DNA of 5,827 bases, taken from the NCBI GenBank assembly GCA_029258695.1, contig JARIBR010000143.1:1-5827 (forward strand). Reading direction: 5' to 3'. Position numbers and translations under genes: made by a program. The notes beneath the pieces are model-generated. The model worked only from the letters and a program-made list of their open reading frames with translations, made no database searches and was not told where the DNA came from. This stretch comes from Quadrisphaera sp. GTDB lineage: Bacteria > Actinomycetota > Actinomycetes > Actinomycetales > Quadrisphaeraceae. Below are positions 4,490 to 5,827 of the stretch, piece by piece. Every line of letters begins with the position of its first letter. The first letter of the stretch is position 1.

Positions 4490-5621
4490 CGACCCGCGAG
4501 GTGGTCCTGCTGGCCGTCGTGTGCGGCGCGCAGGTCCTCGAGGTCCTCGGCGTCACCGTGATCATCGTCGCGCTGCCCGTGGTCGCCGCCGACCTGGGCC
4601 TTGCCGGCGGGCAGCTGCAGCTGGTCATCAGCCTCTACGCGGTGCTCTACGGCGCGCTGCTGCTCACCGCCGGGCGCCTCGCCGACGTCATCGGTCGCCG
4701 GCGCCTGCTCCTCGCCGGCCCCGCCGTCTCCCTGGCCGGCGCGCTGGTGTGCGCCCTCTCGCCCACCGGCGCCGTGCTGCTCGCCGGGCGCGCCCTCCAG
4801 GGCCTCGGCGGGGCGCTGGTCACCCCCGCCGCCCTCGCCCTGGTGACCACCGCCTTCCCCACCGGGCCCGCGCGGCACACCGCGACCAGCGCGTGGACCG
4901 CGGCCGCGGCCGGCGGCGGCGCGCTGGGCTTCGGCGCCGGCGGGCTCCTCGTCGAGGCCGCCGGGTGGCGCGCGGTGTTCTGGCTGCTCGCCGCCGTCGC
5001 CGCGCTGCTGACCGTGGCCGCCTGGCGGGTGGTCCCGGCGGACGGAGCCCGCCGACGTCGGGCGCGCGGGCTCGACCTCGTCGGCACCGTCACCGTTGTC
5101 GCCGGCCTGGTGCTGCTCGTCGGCGGCGCCGGCCAGCTCACCGACCTTGCCGCCACGACGGTGCGGGCGTCGGTCATGCTCGCCGGCGCCGCGCTGCTCC
5201 TGGCCGCCTTCGGGGTCACCCAGCGCGTCGGGCGCGACCCCCTGCTGGGCTGGGCCGCGATGACGAACCGCTCCTTCGTCCTCGCGTGCGGCGTGGCCTT
5301 CACCAACACCGCCACCACGTCCGCCTCCGGCACCCTGGTCGCGCTCGTGGCCGCCGACGTCCTGGAGCTGCGCCCCGCGGTCACCGGACTGGTGCTGCTG
5401 CCGTTCTCGATCATGGTCGTCATCGGCTCCACCACGGGCCGGGGGTGGCTGGCGCGCCCGCGCTGGGCCGGCATGGCTACCGGCCTGGGCGTCATCGCCG
5501 CCGCGATGGCCGCCCTGGCGGCCGCGGCTACACCGCCGCCTTCCTGGTCGCCGCGCTGGTGGCCGGCCTGGTGGCACTGGCCTTGGCGGTGCGGCGCCCG
5601 ATCCTGGCCGTCACCGACTGA
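4486..5621 (+). pseudogene. DHA2-type MFS drug/metabolite exporter with internal deletion and frameshift
   Basis: From GTG 4486 the frame encodes about 345 residues of a major facilitator protein. Helix 1 EVLGVTVIIVALPVVAADL; helix 2 LQLVISLYAVLYGALLL; motif A GRLADVIGRRRLLL after helix 2; helix 4 LLAGRALQGLGGALVTPAALAL; helix 5 with a motif C-like GGGALGFGAGGLL; helix 6 RAVFWLLAAVAALL; then GLDLVGTVTVVAGLVLLV, ASVMLAGAALLLAAFGV, SFVLACGVAFTNTATT, TGLVLLPFSIMVVIGS and GMATGLGVIAAAMAALAA. At ~5520 homology switches to the neighbouring frame, which gives GYTAAFLVAALVAGLVALALAV and stops at 5619-5621; this is the usual last helix of DHA2 exporters. The expected helices 12 and 13 (about 80-90 residues by family memory) are absent. 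Without the switch the first frame stays open to the window edge as Trp/Arg/Pro-rich non-membrane sequence. Only a weak GAGG precedes the GTG. Transport function is unlikely; the substrate is not identifiable. Confidence 0.75.
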
Positions 5622-5639
5622 CAGTCACCGCCTGAGCGG

Positions 5640-5666
5640 CGTCACGGCGAGACGTCACGGCGTCTC
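5640..5666. terminator. Short hairpin and direct repeat between convergent genes
   Basis: GAGACG (5649-5654) and CGTCTC (5661-5666) form a perfect 6-bp stem with loop TCACGG. The 10-mer CGTCACGGCG is present twice (5640-5649, 5653-5662). It lies between the exporter remnant and the convergent minus-strand frame, a usual place for a bidirectional terminator, but it has no U-run and the stem is short; it also overlaps the last codons of the minus-strand frame. Confidence 0.3.
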
Positions 5667-5827
5667 ACAGGGGTACGGGCAGGCGGGTGCGGCAGGCCGC
5701 GCCGGCGCCGGTCCGTCGACGTGGGTGGCCGCCGCCGCGCGCTCGTGGGTGCGGGTGAGCAGCACCACCCCCGCCCAGGCGGCCACGAGGTGGTCCCGCC
5801 CGGTCAGCGTCGCCAGCGGTCGGCGGG
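5655..5827 (-). CDS. C-terminal end of an unidentified protein (truncated by window edge)
   Basis: The minus strand is open from the right edge to a TGA at 5657-5655, giving the last 56 residues: first RRPLATLTGRDHLVAAWAGVVLLTR, then THERAAAATH, and a Pro/Cys-rich tail PAPARPAAPACPYPCETP. The first part looks like real protein (helix-like, balanced composition) and of the three minus-strand frames it is the only one that does; the other two stop or are Arg/Gly/Pro-rich. No family is recognised. The gene would converge with the exporter remnant. Confidence 0.45.
   Translation of the reverse strand, partial: RRPLATLTGRDHLVAAWAGVVLLTRTHERAAAATHVDGPAPARPAAPACPYPCETP

Noticed and set aside
4521..5522. 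Frame 4521-5621 as a full-length protein
   Set aside because: Only its last ~30 codons (helix GYTAAFLVAALVAG) look like protein; before that it is an Arg/Pro-rich shadow of the exporter frame.
3592..5577. Long open frame on the minus strand (661 codons)
   Set aside because: Extremely Gly/Arg/Asp/Gln-rich without any domain pattern; it is antisense to the exporter, kinase remnant and Clp-N genes, whose own frames have clear family signatures. GC-rich DNA has few stops on the opposite strand.
1..5827. tRNA, rRNA, CRISPR array, insertion sequence or attachment site
   Set aside because: No cloverleaf-like segments, regularly spaced repeats, transposase motifs or terminal inverted repeats were seen on either strand.

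Overview
The window comes from a very GC-rich bacterium (well above 70% G+C by eye). Gene content (PadR/HAAS pair, ECF sigma with a membrane partner, a Clp-N protein without an ATPase, DHA2-type exporter), third-position GC bias, GTG starts, ATGA/GTGA overlaps and a leaderless TANNNT promoter all point to an actinobacterium. A kineosporial or geodermatophilid-like genus is possible, but the genus is inference only.

Left part, minus strand (1-2310). An ECF sigma factor gene (start near 2310) overlaps by ATGA a 322-aa single-pass membrane protein of the ECF-partner / CU044_5270-like type. That gene ends at 788, inside a 26-bp perfect palindrome that competes with a second GC-rich hairpin. A probable promoter near 688-714 then drives a second two-gene operon: a PadR-family repressor (654-295) overlapping by ATGA a HAAS/DUF1700-type membrane protein that runs off the left edge. 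Both operons pair a transcription factor with a membrane-anchored partner.

Centre (2347-2588) is a divergent intergenic region. Its right end carries a perfect 9-5-9 inverted repeat that contains the -35 box of a near-consensus promoter with a 17-nt spacer, a TANNNT -10 and a predicted start one base before the ATG.

Right part, plus strand (2589-4002). This leaderless promoter drives a tightly overlapping three-gene operon: an 82-aa helix-turn-helix protein, a 319-aa protein with two Clp-N repeats fused to a C-terminal SRPBCC-like (helix-grip) domain and no AAA+ module, and a 70-aa two-helix membrane protein. This self-contained, apparently autoregulated cassette is the most interesting part of the window. 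The likely logic is a repressor HTH acting on the palindrome, a sensor/adaptor Clp-N protein, and a membrane partner; that role is inference.

Downstream (4038-5621) lie two decayed genes: a uridine-kinase-like P-loop NTPase lacking the Walker A lysine and with an internal frameshifting deletion, and a DHA2-type MFS exporter with an apparent deletion of about two transmembrane helices plus a frameshift. A convergent minus-strand reading frame of unknown function enters from the right edge and ends at 5655.
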